A stretch of 64,000 nt of DNA from the NCBI GenBank assembly GCA_040285825.1, contig JAUPSS010000007.1, forward strand, positions 3,052,469-3,116,468. The letters run 5' to 3'. The stretch's first letter is position 1, and each line of letters opens with the position of its first letter. The position numbers and the translations under genes were made by a program. Under the pieces are notes generated by a model, which saw nothing but the letters and a program-made list of their open reading frames with translations, did no database searches and was not told the DNA's origin. Source of the stretch: Eukaryota sp. TZLM1-RC. Its lineage: Eukaryota; Metamonada: BaSk clade. Shown piece by piece: positions 1 through 11,770 of the stretch.

Positions 1-179
1 AGTGTTAGTCTTGAATAGTATTTATAGTTTAATTGTATAGTTTATTAGTATTCCGCCTATTAGTTTAAGAAAAGAGAATACAATTCCTCTTCGTAATAAA
101 TTTCATTACTTTTACTCTGTATGTCTGACACTAACTCGTCTAGACCATCAATAATTACAAAACAAAACAAATTAAAACA

Positions 180-1640
180 CATAAGAAACAAAATTCTCCA
201 CACTAACTCTCGATGAATATTTGTACAGCTTGGACATCATTAAATTTAAATACTTGGGAACACTTCTATACAAAGCAAAAATGAAACGATTCTTCCATTA
301 ATAGCCAGCAAAATTCTTACTACTTGAACGACCAAAACTATCAAAATCATTAAGACAATTCAAACCAGATTGACCAATGTTACCAAAAATAGAGAAGACA
401 AAAGGAACAAAAGAAAATTTCGAGTAAAGGTTCCTATTTAAATCAGTCAATAACTCAGCATATTTGTCTCGTTTTCGAACCTTAGAATTGTTCAAGTGGA
501 CATTAGAACTAACTACGACATCATCACGATAAATTGAAGCAACGGGATCAACAGTAGTAAAATCAACAACAACTTGAGAGGAATCCACAAAAGAAGCAAT
601 TAAATCACCTCGACGTGAATTAAACAGATTATTATCACTATAATGCTTCAACAACGGTTCTACTTTGCAACTAAAATTGTAACACTTGAACATCTCATCC
701 GATATTGAAGAAATTTCTTACAACTAACAATATGACGGAAATTGGCAGTAGGTTTTTCGTTACAAATACAAACAGAATTATCCAAAAGACCACTTGGATA
801 CAGCCCTAATCTCAAACGCTTGTATTGTTTCCAAGCTTTAATTGTTAAGTGAAGACCAAATGGCCTTGGTTGCTGAGAAATTTAACTAGTACAATTTTGA
901 ATGTCTGACAAAAAGGCAGCAAATACAGAATTATTAATCATAGTCACACTAAGTCGCTTGAAAAAACCTGGTCTTCAAAACCATTTAAAACAGACTTCTG
1001 TAATTTCACAACAGCAAGATCAAGATTAGTCACAGATCTCGAAGAGATAGAAGGCAAACTTGAAGGAAAACACGTATTCCACTCATCAATAGGTAATTCT
1101 TGCAACATATTTTCGAGAGATTTCAATAAAGGATGAGATTTATTCAAAGAAATTTCATCAAACCGGAGTTTCCATTCAAAAAGAAAATTTTTCATACCAC
1201 CAATGAAAGCACTTTTGCATAAATATTCTGCTTTTGAAAAGCCAACTCCAGCAAATTTAACTAAAAAACGCATGATAAAGAATTTTTGACGGACATATTT
1301 CCACCAAATTACCTAAAAAATTGTATCTCAAAGCACTAAATCGACGTGCAAAATCCTGTGAAATTGTGGGGGATAAAAAACGAAGAAGGTGATTAATTTT
1401 TGATCCAAAACACACATTTAAGACCGAAAACGCTAAATTCTTGTCAATTTTTAACTCTTGAATAGCTAAAAGTTACTTCTCAATTTTTTCCAAAATGCTG
1501 GTCAAAATCGATTTAATTTTTTCACTGTTTCCAAAATAGGAGCCAAGAAAACGAACTAAATATGCTTCATAATCAATTTGATGAAAGTCTCATTAAGTGC
1601 TACATCAACATTCTGTTTACCAATAATGAAACATTTGGGC
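180..1640 (-). mobile_element. Family F4 non-LTR retrotransposon, degenerate 3' half
   Basis: On the minus strand the sequence reads through the end of a reverse transcriptase ORF (about 1640-1270), a linker domain (1273-944) and a restriction-like endonuclease (693-298, with RRGDLIASF followed by VVVDF). Stops and frameshifts separate these blocks, so it is dead. It is closely related to the copy at 43598-44504, which reads the same protein in one frame over about 900 bp. The 3' end lies near 180. Bases 1-180 are AT-rich and show nothing I recognise. Confidence 0.8.
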
Positions 1641-1669
1641 AATTTGATAATAACTTTTATTTATTACAA

Positions 1670-1875
1670 AACTTATAAATCAACATTAAAATAATCTATC
1701 TCTCCCAAAACAAAACAACTAAATGCAACTTTCTCATAGTGAGGTCCAAGTGATATCAAAGCATCAGAAACCATCTTCAACATCCCCTTAAATTTAGAAA
1801 ACACAATTCTATTTTGCTAAAGCAATTTGTTAAAACTTCTATTGGTTCTTTTCTTCAAAATCTGCCAAAAAACAT
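1670..1875 (-). mobile_element. Retrotransposon C-terminal scrap
   Basis: The minus strand encodes a short C-terminal endonuclease segment of the type seen in other copies (RIVFSKFKGMLKMVSDAL, then a Cys-Phe motif near the end). A similar piece lies at about 4085-4250. It stops about 50 bp before the start codon of the dipeptidase gene, so the 5' flank of that gene is retrotransposon-derived. Confidence 0.6.
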
Positions 1876-1925
1876 AAAGCAGTTGGTATAAACTTGACTT
1901 GCAAATTCATATTTCTTATCCTCAT

Positions 1926-3600
1926 ATGAGCAATCTTCAAGTAGAACGTCCTGATTTACTTCCTGGTCTTCCTGGTGGCGATAAGCTTAAACTATTATGG
2001 CATTACTTTATGGTTATCTGCGAAACTCCTCATGGTTCATTCCATTCCAAACCCCTTTCCGATCGATTTGTTGAAATCGCCAAGGAATTGAAGTTGGAGG
2101 TAGAGCAGGATGAGGCCCACAATGTTGTGGTCCGAAAACCGGCCTCTGATCCCAAATATGAGAAAATACCATCCATTTGCTTTCAAAGTCACTTTGTATG
2201 AAACGTTTTGCCTTTCTCAACTCAGGATATGGTATGCATACAATTATATCAAATAACCATAGGTCTGTCAATCAGACTCTTCAGTCGATTTCAAAGCGCA
2301 AGGTATCAAACCTGAACTTGATGGTAACAAGATGAAGGGCTACATTGGAGACATTCCCACTACTCTTGGAGCTGACAATGGTCTTGGTTGTGCTGCTCAG
2401 CTCGCCATGATGGCTGCCAAGTTTGATCATGGTCCATTGGAATTCCTCTTCACTTCTGATGAGGAAGTAGGTCTTATCGGAGCTGCTGCCATTAAACCTG
2501 GTTTCTTCAAATCTGAAACCATCGTCAACTTTGACGAGGAAGATCTTGTTTGTTTACTTTTCTTCCTTTTTTAACCATAGAGCATTTGTGTTGGATGCGC
2601 TGGTGGATTCCAAAATGATCTCACAATGACTGTTGAAAGAGCCCAAGCTCCTGCCACTCACGGAGCCTACTCCGTTGACCTTAAAGGACTGTATGGAGGG
2701 CACAGCGGTGCCGATATTGAGAAGCAACGTGCTAATGCTATTATACTTATGGGTAGACTGTTATCACATGTTCGCAAGGTAGTTCCTGATGCTGAACTCT
2801 TAATTGAATCATTCTGTGCAGGAACTGCTCACAACGCAATGTATGTCTCTTTTTCCTTTCTTAACTTAGTCCCCGTGCAGCCAACGCTACTTTTTACATC
2901 AACAAAAACCATGCTGATAAGGTCTTTGTTGAGATGAACAACTTAGCTGATGCTATGAGACAGGAATACAATGGTATTGAGCCTGATGTTGTCTTGGAAA
3001 TCAGGCCAGCCCAACGAAGTGAGTGTCCACTAACTGCAGCTTCCACTAGGAAACTCTTGGCTGCTGTCGTCATTGCCCCCAATGGTGTTGTTCGTTTTGA
3101 TCCAGTTTTTAAACATTTAACCGAAACCTCACAAACTAATACCATTTTAACACTCAAAAAGGATAGTAACAAGGCTGTTTTCTTGGTATCTTCCCGTTCA
3201 TCAAGCCGTTCCCAAATTGAGGCACTGAAACTTAGAATTGAGGCTTATGCTAGCAGTACTGAAATGGATTGCACTCCTCCTCAAAGTGCTTATCCTCCTT
3301 GGGTGCCCAAATACGATGCTCCCATTGTCAATTTAACTGTAGAAGCTTATAAGGAAGCCATCCAAAAGGACCCTCAAGTTTATGTCGTTCATGGGGGTTT
3401 AGAACCTTCTCTGTTTAGCGACTTGAATCCTAATATGCAATGTGTATCTATTGGTATGTTGATTGTTGTTATTGTTAATCTTAGGTCCCCATATTAAAAA
3501 CCCACACACTCCCCAAGAGTATTTAGAAGTTGATTCTGTTGAGCCTTTCTGGGATTTGACTATGAAATTAGTTGAACTTTGGAATAAAAAATTCCAGTAA
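1926..3600 (+). CDS. Cytosolic non-specific dipeptidase (aminoacyl-histidine dipeptidase), M20 family, six exons
   Basis: Predicted CDS: join(1926-2195, 2226-2231, 2263-2547, 2581-2840, 2870-3453, 3485-3600), 506 aa, close to the usual PepD length of about 485. The family hydrolyses dipeptides with a two-metal centre in the cytosol. Visible landmarks in order: QSHFDMV with metal ligand His89 and Asp91; LGADNG with the bridging Asp130; TSDEEVG with catalytic Glu159-Glu160; NFDEED with Asp183; VGCAGG; KGLYGGHSG; HNAIPR; HGGLE with His448; GPHIKNPHTPQEY near the C-terminus. The first ATG in the open frame is 1926. The five introns are 29-33 bp, begin GTATG or GTTTG and end in AG; each splice restores the family motif across the junction. 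Stop is TAA. The gene looks functional. It lies between retrotransposon fragments and shares no obvious unit with a neighbour. Confidence 0.93.
2226..2231 (+). other. 6-bp micro-exon (codons Asp-Met) of the dipeptidase gene
   Basis: The six bases GATATG sit between introns 2196-2225 (30 bp, GTATGA...CTCAG) and 2232-2262 (31 bp, GTATGC...CATAG). Including them gives HFDMV, the HxD metal-binding motif required in M20 enzymes. Skipping them as one 67-bp intron keeps the frame but deletes Asp91. This is inferred from the motif, not from transcripts. Confidence 0.8.
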
Positions 3601-4084
3601 TTAAATAGGAGATTTTATCTCTCAGTTGTTTATAAATATTTATCATCTTTTATTTCTTTAGGGTAACGAATTCTGTAACGGAAGACAAGCAAAAAACTAG
3701 GTTTGCCAAAAGTCTTGAGTTATTGTTGGTTTTTTCAAAAAAAACACTGTTGAAGACTGGTTTGGCAAATGTTATGTTGACATTGAAATTTGTAATGATG
3801 ATGAAGAAGATGTTTAGAAATATGATAATAAATAAAAGTTATTAAACTATATGTTGGTGGATGTTTCCTTATGGATTTAATGAAAGTACACGCTAAGTGG
3901 TTTTTCAAGTCAAGTCAATTTTACAAGTCTACTTGAGTCATCTGTCAACATTACCAAAATCGTAATAGTTCCGGTAATTAAATTCATTTTTTGATGTTAC
4001 TTTCTCCATTTCTCTGTTCAGTACCTATCACCACCAATCTGTACAATTTAGCTGAATTGACTCTTTCATTGTTGATCTAATTAA
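3601..4084. other. Intergenic, no gene recognised
   Basis: AT-rich sequence downstream of the dipeptidase. A short open stretch ends in an acidic tail (DDEEDV, stop at about 3818) followed by AATAAATAAAAG; it could be the end of a lost gene, but nothing upstream supports it. Confidence 0.4.
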
Positions 4085-4770
4085 ATATTAAATAGAGTAT
4101 CTCAGGCTTATAAATCCAAATCTCTGCTGAAACAAAACAAACTCGATGCATCTACTCGTTGTGAGATTCAAGGGGAACCAGAGCATCAGAAACCAGCTTC
4201 AACATCCTCTTAAAAACAATTCCATTCTGACAGAACCTCTGTTTATTGACTTTTGTTAAAAAACAATGAATGGCTTTTAAACATGCGTTTTCGTTGTTTT
4301 CTATGACCAAACAATTTGCCCAATCATTTAACATGTAAATGTGGTAAACCTCTTTTGTTTACTCATCTTTTGAACTGTAAACATTCCATTACATTTAGAC
4401 GTAAAATACATATTGATGTGAGGGACCAAATTTATGTAATGTGTAATCACATCGGGTAGATTGCTTTTTGAAGCCTTTGGTATCGAGGTTAATTCTTGAT
4501 GCCCCTGATATTGATAGTACGCGCTACAACAGAACTTCTATGGGTCTGACAAGAGGTGAGTTGGTTGTTCCCGGCTTACAAGTTAGTTTTTAATATTTTA
4601 GACGCCATGTCCATTGACCCTTTTAATTCTTCTGACGAACATTTCATTAACTCAGATGTAAATAATCCTTTTCTTGCAGGCGAAAAATATAAAGTTGCTC
4701 AATATGCGAAAACTATTTCCTCAGTTAATGAAAATTCTCATGCCCAATATAATTTAATGGACAAATGCTC
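4085..4770. mobile_element. Family F2 retrotransposon fragments, both orientations
   Basis: About 4085-4250 (minus) encodes a C-terminal scrap like the one at 1670-1875. From about 4250 the plus strand matches family F2: the zinc-finger region (4340-4450, broken) and then the endonuclease, read as MGLTRGELVVPG at about 4540 and NSSDEHFINSDVNNPF...GEKYKVAQYAK up to about 4770. An in-frame TAA splits the SFNILDAM stretch at about 4590. Non-functional. Confidence 0.75.
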
Positions 4771-5482
4771 GTAGGATGAGGCGTTTTCTGTGGCCATGCA
4801 GTGTGCCAAATGATTTGATTTGTGTAAATTTAATACATATCGCTCAGTTGTTCATGATGCTGTTAGAAACCAACTATACGCTGAGTGCAAAAGTCATCAC
4901 ATTGAAGCTTTTGTTGAACCATTTGTGCGTAGGTTGTCACCTGAAAATGAAGATGAAAATACTTTTGGGAAACGCCGTGCTGATTTAATTACATTAGGGT
5001 CTGATGCTGTGATAAAAGTTGTTGATGTTGTCACTGTTGATGTTTGTAAGGATTCAGCAATTGATGTTGCCAATAAGGATGAAACTCCGCTCTGCTTTGC
5101 TGAAAAGAGCAAAATCAAAAAGTACAGTGAACCCGTATCTCAGCTAGGACGTGTTGAACATGTCAAGTATCAGCTGGTTCCACTTGCTGTTTCTCTTTTT
5201 GGTAACATTGGAATATCTGGAATTAAATTTCTCGAAAGTTTCAGAAGTTTACTGAAAGAAAGAGCGGGAAAAGAATTGAACTTCAATTTCTGGCACAAGA
5301 GAATTGTTTTCAGTAAACTTAAAGCAATTTCCGAAATGATAATTAAAGCACTGTTACAAATAGGAATAGAGTATGAGAATCGCGCATTGAAGAGGTTTGA
5401 TGATGTTGATGTGTGTATTGAGGATATTGAGTTCTATTTTTTTTTGTTTAATGTTTTGTTAGCGTTGAAAATACAAAGTTGA
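4771..5482 (+). mobile_element. Family F3 retrotransposon, endonuclease half
   Basis: Open from about 4820 to 5482 and readable slightly further upstream in another frame (FLWPCSVPNDLICV). It holds the arm after the CxC...H...C finger (TYRSVVHDAVRNQLYA), then the restriction-like endonuclease: GKRRADLITLG, VVDVVTVDVCKDSA and KIKKYSEPVSQLGR, with the spacing of an R-D...D...K-KY nuclease core. The family normally ends EDIEF. Here the frame reads about 18 codons further, because the expected stop after EDIEF is missing. No reverse transcriptase precedes it, so it is 5'-truncated. Confidence 0.85.
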
Positions 5483-5485
5483 TAT

Positions 5486-6180
5486 TGGAAAAAAATATAA
5501 TTTATGTCCCTTTGTTTTTTCTTTGCTTGGATCTCTAGGTAATATTCCAGAAAAAAATGTTTTAAATTTGAAGTACACTCTTCGAACATTACAGAAACGA
5601 TTGACTGAAATGTATGAAAATGATCTTTATAATAATATATGCAGCTCGGCTGTTTTAAATCAAGATCTTCACTCATTGTTATTGGAAAAGGGTGTTTGTG
5701 AAAGTAAGTCGTCAGATTCTTCACTTTTTGTAACCATTGTACCACGAAGATTTGGATTGTGTGTCACTAATGAAGCATTTGTAACAAAAATGAGATTATA
5801 TTTGAACATCCCCATTAATCAATTATTATCAAAAGAAAAATGTATTTGTTCGAATTCACCTCAACTCATTTTGCGCCATGCTCTGAATTGCTCTAAATTG
5901 ATAACTTATCGTTCTTCATAACATGATGCTGTTAGAGACACTGTTTTCAATATGGCACAAACTGCAAGGATATCGTGTATCAAAGAGCCTCTGCTGAAAG
6001 AAACACTGTGTCTGAATAATTTTGTTTCTGATGATAGAGGTGATGTATACTGTGATTGGATTGATAATTCTGAAGCTATTGTTGACTTTGTCTCATGTAA
6101 TGTTGCAAATGATACTTTGGTTCACAGTAGAAAACTTAATCCTGTGACTGTTGTAAAGGAAAGAACTTTTTAAAGATAAG
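5486..6180 (+). mobile_element. Family F1 segment embedded in family F2 sequence
   Basis: About 5486-5541 matches F2 (NLCPFVFSLLGSLG). From about 5541 to 6147 the sequence is F1: NIPEKNVLNLKYTLRTL, the KCICSNSPQLILRHALNCSK finger and the endonuclease start DDRGDVYCDWID...AIVDFVSC. It then switches back to F2 (VVKERT) just before 6175. In intact F2 the two flanks are about 36 bp apart, so the F1 block replaced a short F2 stretch. A TAA interrupts the F1 frame at about 5919. Junctions are good to a few bases. Confidence 0.8.
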
Positions 6181-6660
6181 ATTTTATTCAACAACGAATA
6201 TGAAAACATAAAATGAACAATTAAAACTCCACATCCTCAAAACCTGCCTCCCCTACATCAAAACAATTAATTGCTAAAGATTCAGAAAATTTCCCAAAAG
6301 AAGACAGTGAATCAGAAATCAGTTTTACCATTCCCTTAAAAACAGAAAATATAATCCTGTTGTGCCATGAAACACGATTGAAAATTCTTCCAGTTCTTTC
6401 CTTTACAACAACAACAAAATCTTCAAGGAAAGCCATAGCAGCCTTACCCAAAGATCCAAGCAAAGAAAATACAAATGGACATAAATTATATTGTGCATGA
6501 GAATTTTCATTAATCGAGGAAATGGGTTTCGCATATTTAGCAATTTTATATTTTTCGCCTGCAAGAACAGGATTATTTATATCTGAGTTAATGAGATGTT
6601 CGTTAGAGGAATTACAAGGGTCAATAGACATGGCGTCTAAAATAGTAAAACTACCCAGGG
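6181..6660 (-). mobile_element. Family F2 retrotransposon, 3' end
   Basis: Minus-strand ORF covering the F2 endonuclease from GSFTILDAMSIDPCNSSNEH through GEKYKIAKYAKP to the C-terminus CFDVGEAGFEDVEF, stop at 6221. The 3' UTR runs to about 6185 and ends in a GTTGAATAAAA-type terminus, like the F2 copy at 32402. It is cut on the 5' side at about 6660, where it meets a plus-strand F2 piece head to head. Confidence 0.85.
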
Positions 6661-6889
6661 AAAAAGAAAAAACGAAAAAGGAAAGAACTGAAAGAATTTT
6701 CAATCGTGTTTACTGGCAAAATAGTATTGTACTTTCTATTTTTAAGGCAATGGAAAAACTATTTTCTGATTCACTCTCTTCTTTTGGGAAATTTTCTGAA
6801 TCTTTAGCAATTAATTGTTTTGATGAAGTGGAGAAATATTTTGAGAATGTAAAGTTTTAGTTGTGTATTTTATGTTTTCATATTGCTTA
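6661..6889 (+). mobile_element. Family F2 retrotransposon, C-terminal piece
   Basis: Plus-strand F2 C-terminus (KERTERIFNRVYWQNSIV...INCFDEVEKYFENVKF, stop at 6860). With 6181-6660 it forms an inverted pair of F2 ends joined at an A-rich junction (about 6655-6690). Diverged from the neighbouring minus copy, so not a fresh palindrome. Confidence 0.75.
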
Positions 6890-7600
6890 TTAAGAGAAAA
6901 GAGAAGAAAAAAAAGATGAAGCAAGTGGTCCAAGCGTACCATTTAAGGAAAAAGCAAATGGACAAAGAACGTAATGAGTGTGAGATTCATCGTTCAAGAA
7001 AACCAACTTTGCTTTATATTTATCAATTTTAGAATTTTGGTAACAGACAGCGGATTCTTGTGTTTTGACTGAGCTAATGGTATGACGAATTATTACACAC
7101 ATCTGTTGATCTCACATCATTAATGATAGTGGTCCCATCAAGTCCGTCAAGCATTAAATCACCTCTGTTACGACCAAAAGAATTCCAAGTACCTTCGTCA
7201 ACCAAACCAGGAAGTTAAGGTTTTAACTAGAAAACAATTTTGTGTGATTTGGATATTCAATAAAGCTGATCTCTAACCTGCATCATGGACTTTTGATCGA
7301 AAAGTAATAAAATGTTTACAATTAAACAAATGATTTGGAGAAATTTTTGTTCCACATTTGCAAACCAATTTCTTTTAAATTTTGAATTTATTACTTTCAA
7401 CAAACTAAATGCAAAAGTTAAAATTCTAAATCTTCATATCCAAAATCAGTCAACAAAAATTGACTGGAAATATTTCCTTCATCAAAGCGACCAAGACATA
7501 ATAAAGCAGAAGACAATAACGATAAAACACCAAGAAAAGTCGGATGCCTGTCTCCTCAAATATGGTCCAAATGCTTTCCTACCGATATTCAAGAAATTCC
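6890..7600 (-). mobile_element. Family F5 retrotransposon, finger plus endonuclease
   Basis: In several frames the minus strand reads a CxC...H...C finger (CKCGTKISPNHLFNCKHF, about 7370-7310), then NRGDLMLDGLDG and DVRSTDVCNNSS (about 7190-7090), then KIDKYKAK and FSLNGTLGPLASSF. It carries stops and frameshifts. The sequence differs enough from F1-F4 to be treated as a separate group. It ends at about 7600, where plus-strand F3 begins. Confidence 0.65.
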
Positions 7601-9286
7601 ACCCAGAAGTCCACTATTTTAAACAGGGTGATCCTCTTGGTCCTTTTTTCTTTTAAGCACTTCATCCTTTAATGTGCGAATTAAAAGAAAGATTTCCAGA
7701 AATAGATATTGTAGCATATACAGATGACATTTCTGTCATTTCTCCTATTTCACTTCTCAGAAAATAGCAACTTTTATTCAACAGCGTTATGAAGATATTG
7801 GTCTTTCATTAAATATTGCCAAATGTCTGATTTTTGGCCATGAACAAATTGATTATTTCATTAATGACGTCAATGTCCCCTTCATCAATTACGATCAGTC
7901 TAATTTTCGTTTTTTGGGTTGTTATCTCGGAAACATTAATGATGTCAAAAGCTAACTTTCGAATTTGTTGTCTCAATTCGGAAATGAATTAAAATCAGTT
8001 GAAAACTTAAATATGGAAAAACATTTGAAATTCTTTTTTTAAAAAATTTGTTATTCTGGAAAGTTTACTCATATTTTGAGATCACCATCACCATCAATTT
8101 CTTTGGAATTTTGTCGTATTTTTAATGAACAACGGACCAATTTGTTGGCAAAATTATAAGAAATTGTGCATCTCCATTACGAAGCCACATTTTTTGTGGT
8201 ACAGATTTTGGTGGTGTTGATTTTTATTGATCAAGCTATCTTTTAAAGCTGCATTTATTGGAGGTGGTAAAAATTTTATCTTTGAATTTGTGAAATATCT
8301 GGATTTAAAAAAAATTCCCTCTGATATTGTGGAACTTCCTTCAAGAAGCTTGCTCTTTTTACTACTGACTTTTGCCAAATTGCAGAAAAAAATCTTAAAA
8401 GTCTTAGAAAACTTGGATTATATTGTACGTCTTAGCTTGGCTAAAGAAAAAAATCCCGTTTTTGCAAACTTTTTGATTGATCTTGAAGACAGTTGCTCAA
8501 GTTGCCTAATCGCCCAAATTCCCAACATTTATGGCCCTCTACTTAATGATCACCAATGGACCACTGCAATGAAAATGAAATGTTTCTTATGGCTTTGTCC
8601 GTTACCAAATGATTTAATTTGTCGCTGCAAGAGTGTCGTTACGCTTTCCCTTATTTCAAACTGCAAATATTTTATTACTTATCGCTCAATTGTTCATGAT
8701 TCAGTTCGTGATCAACTATATGCCATGTGCAAAAGTTTCAATATTGAGGCATTTATTGAACCGTTAGTTCGTGACTTTCCCTAGATCAAACTGTGGTTAT
8801 TTTGGTAAAAGAAGGGTAGATTTAGTAGCTCCAGGGATCGATGGTGTTCTCAACGTTGTGGATGTTGTCTCAGTTGATGTTTGCAAAAATTCTGCTGCTC
8901 GTTTAGTGTATTCCGCTGATTCGCCGTTATCTAACGCCGAAAAAAAAGAAGATAAAAAAATATGAAGAACCTTTGGCACAGTTAGGTAGAGTGGAACATG
9001 TGAAATATCAGTTTGTGCCGTTTGCAATTTCTCTTTTTGGCAATATTGGACCTTCAGGGTTGCACTTTTTTGAAAATTTTAAATAAGTTTTGCAATATAG
9101 ATTTCGTAAAAAAATTCCACTTTCTGGTTATATAGAATTGTCTTTTGCATTTTCAAGTCTATTCCGACAATGATTTCTAAAGCTCTTTTAGCTATTGGTG
9201 TAGAATATGAACGAAGAACTGTGAGTATGTTTAGTAGTAATGACGCTTGTTCAGAGGATATTGAATACTAGATAGAATTTAATTTC
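7600..9286 (+). mobile_element. Family F3 retrotransposon, reverse transcriptase through endonuclease, degenerate
   Basis: Readable in broken frames: FKQGDPLGPF (7620), reverse transcriptase active site at 7717-7728 reading YTDD instead of YMDD, then GHEQIDYFINDVNVPF and FLGCYLGN matching the minus-strand copy at 19806-20889. The linker domain is 8227-8760. The endonuclease follows, with FGKRRVDLVAPG, VVDVVSVDVCKNSA and KKYEEPLAQLGR (about 8800-8980), ending SEDIEY at 9270. Multiple stops and frameshifts. The family F1 copy at 9297 inserted just after its 3' end. Confidence 0.85.
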
Positions 9287-9296
9287 AATATAAATA

Positions 9297-10607
9297 ATGT
9301 TGTATTTATTGAATTTGCACACTTAATTAAATTAACTCATAACTAATGGAACGACTATCATTGAACCAAGATTTTCTCTACAAAATCTTGATCTGCTTGC
9401 TGTCTAGCTAAAGCTTCTCTTATTCGATTGAAAAACCGTGGTAATCTATTAATAATGGCAAATTGAATCCGTGAACGCCATAAAAATATATCAAATCTTT
9501 TCATTGTTTTTTCTTGCACCATTTTTTGGAAGTCATTCAAAAAAGTTTCTGCTTCAACTGATAATCTTCCATTTATCGGAAATGATAAAGCAATAAAAAC
9601 CAGCTGTGTATTTCTATCGACATTAGCCTCTTCAATATCTTTATCATATTTTCTATGTTTCTCTTTTGCTTTAAAATCCAGAGCAGCCACAGGATTAAGT
9701 TTTCTTCTGTGAACCAAAGTATCATTTGCAACATTACATGAGACAAAGTCAACAATAGCTTCAGAATTATCAATCCAATCACAGTATACATCACCTCTAT
9801 CATCAGAACCAAAATTATTCAGAGAAAGTGTTTCCTTCAGCAGGGGCTCTTTGATACACGATATCCTTGCGGTTTGTGCCATATTGAAAACAGTGTCTCT
9901 AACAGCATCATGTTATGAAGAACGATAAGTTATCAATTTAGAGCAATTCAGAGCATGACGCAAAGTGAGCTGAGGTGAATTCGAACAAATACATTTTTTC
10001 TTTTGATAATAATTGATTAATGGGGATGTTCAAATATAATCTCATTTTTGTTACAAATGCTTCATTAGGGGCACACAATCCAAATCTGCGTGTTACAATG
10101 GTTACAAAAAGTGAAGAATCTGACGACTTGTTTTCACAAACACCCTTTTCCAATAACAATGAGTGAAGATCTTGATTTAAGACAGCCGAGCTGCATATAT
10201 TATTATAAAGCTCTTTTTCATACATTCCAGTCAATCGTTTCTGTAATGTTCGAAGAGTGTACTTCAAATTTAAAACATTTTTTTCTGGAATATTGCCATT
10301 GAATGATTGGGGAAAACATCGACCCCATTTTTCTGAATCAATTTTTGAAATTTCTTCATTTAATGCAAAAACAGTGGAACTGTGCGTTGTCATCAATCAA
10401 TCTTCCCAATCTGCAAATCTTTCGGAAAACTCAAAGATTTCATTTCTGCATCCACCAACAAAAGCACACGAGGTAAGTATAGAAGCCTTCGTCCACCCTA
10501 AACCGCCATAATGTGGACTAAGGTAAGCATGATCTGGAATTTGAAACATTTTGCATCCCAGTAATTGAGACAGAACTTTTGCACGTAATTCATTAAACTT
10601 CTGAGCC
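9297..10607 (-). mobile_element. Family F1 retrotransposon, 5'-truncated, with 10-bp target-site duplication
   Basis: Minus-strand F1 copy from FNELRAKVLSQLLGCK (10609) to DQDFVEKILVQ (stop at 9358), then a 3' UTR ending CAATAAAT. The direct repeat AATATAAATA flanks it at 9287-9296 and 10608-10617, as expected for target-primed insertion. Frameshifts lie near 10395 and 9940-9900. The reverse transcriptase is missing by 5' truncation. The sequence is close to the copies at 17460 and 24030, so it is a fairly young insertion. Confidence 0.9.
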
Positions 10608-10617
10608 AATATAAATA

Positions 10618-11385
10618 CAGTTTACAAAAAAACATCCAGTAAAAAATTTGCAAAATCGGGATTTTTTTGTTTGGTTATGCCAAGACGTACTTCATAATCC
10701 AAGCCTTCAAATATTACTGTCAGTTTTTGTTGAAGCTTCTTTACACAATACCTTAAATTAACTAAATTTCGTGGAGGAATTTCTTGAACTGAATCGGGAA
10801 AACATTTACACCAAATTTCTGGTGCAGTTTTATTAATAGCAACATCAACGTCATACAAATTTTTGGAAAATGATGGATTAAGCAAATGGCTATCTTCAGG
10901 AAAACGATTAAGAAATTCAAAAGTAAAATTTTTCCACCACCAACAAAAGCTGCTTGACACAGAATTGAAAATTTAATAAAGCCAACACCACCAATTTGTG
11001 AAGATAAGAACAAGTGGGCTCGAATTAACTCAGGATTCACTACTAATAGGGAAGCAAACAAAGTTACACGAAGTTGATTAAATGATCGGCAAAAATCAGT
11101 GGACAAAAATGGTGCTGTCGATCTTAATAAATGAGTAATTTTTCCGGAGTAACAAATTTTTAAATTAGAAAATTTAATATGTTTTTCAATTTCTAATTCA
11201 GAAATTAATTGAGGCCCATTACCAAGTTTTTCAGCAATTTCATTAAGATTTTCAGTTATTTTATCAACATTTCCTACCCCACAACCTAAAAAACGAAAGG
11301 CTTCGTGAGAATAATTGGTAAAAGGAATTTTACAATTATTAATTTCTTGATTATTAGTTATTTCTTGGACGCTGTTATGAAAGAA
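10618..11385 (-). mobile_element. F3-like retrotransposon, reverse transcriptase thumb and linker
   Basis: Minus strand reads TDFCRSFNQLRVTLFASLL, SSQIGGVGFIKFSILCQAAFVGGGK and PPRNLVNLRYCVKKLQQKL up to KQKNPDFANFLLDV. This is the region between reverse transcriptase and the finger in this group. A frameshift falls at about 10950. It stops before the endonuclease at the F1 target-site duplication and is cut at about 11385, where plus-strand F2 starts. Confidence 0.75.
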
Positions 11386-11770
11386 TATATAAAATTGCTA
11401 AATACGCGAAACCCTTTTCCTCTTTAAATGAAAATTCTCATGTCCAATATAATTTATGTCCCTTTGTTTTTTCTTTGCTTGGTTCTTCATGTAAGGCTGC
11501 TATGGCATTCCTTGAGGATTTTGTTGTAATTGTAAAGGCAAGAACAGGAAGAATTTTCAATAGTGTTTACTGGCAAAACAGGATTGTATTTTCTATTTTT
11601 AAGAGAATGAAATTAATTTCTGATTCGCTCTCTTCGTTTGGCAAATTTTCTGAATCTTTGGCAATTAGTTGTTTTGATGTAAATGAGGCAAATTTATAGG
11701 ATGTGGAGTTTTGGTTATGTATTTCATGATTTCATATTCCTTATTAGATAAAAGAAATTTTGGCAGACAA
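11386..11770 (+). mobile_element. Family F2 retrotransposon, C-terminal piece
   Basis: Plus-strand F2 endonuclease tail: AKYAKPFSSLNENSHVQYNLCPFVFSL, then KARTGRIFNSVYWQNRIVFSIFK and SESLAISCFDVNEANL (stop at 11697). Cut on the 5' side. Defective but close to the other F2 tails. Confidence 0.8.

Noticed and set aside
3500-3600. Last dipeptidase segment as a separate gene
   Set aside because: The 31-bp intron 3454-3484 joins VSIG to PHIKNPHTPQEY, the expected C-terminal family motif.
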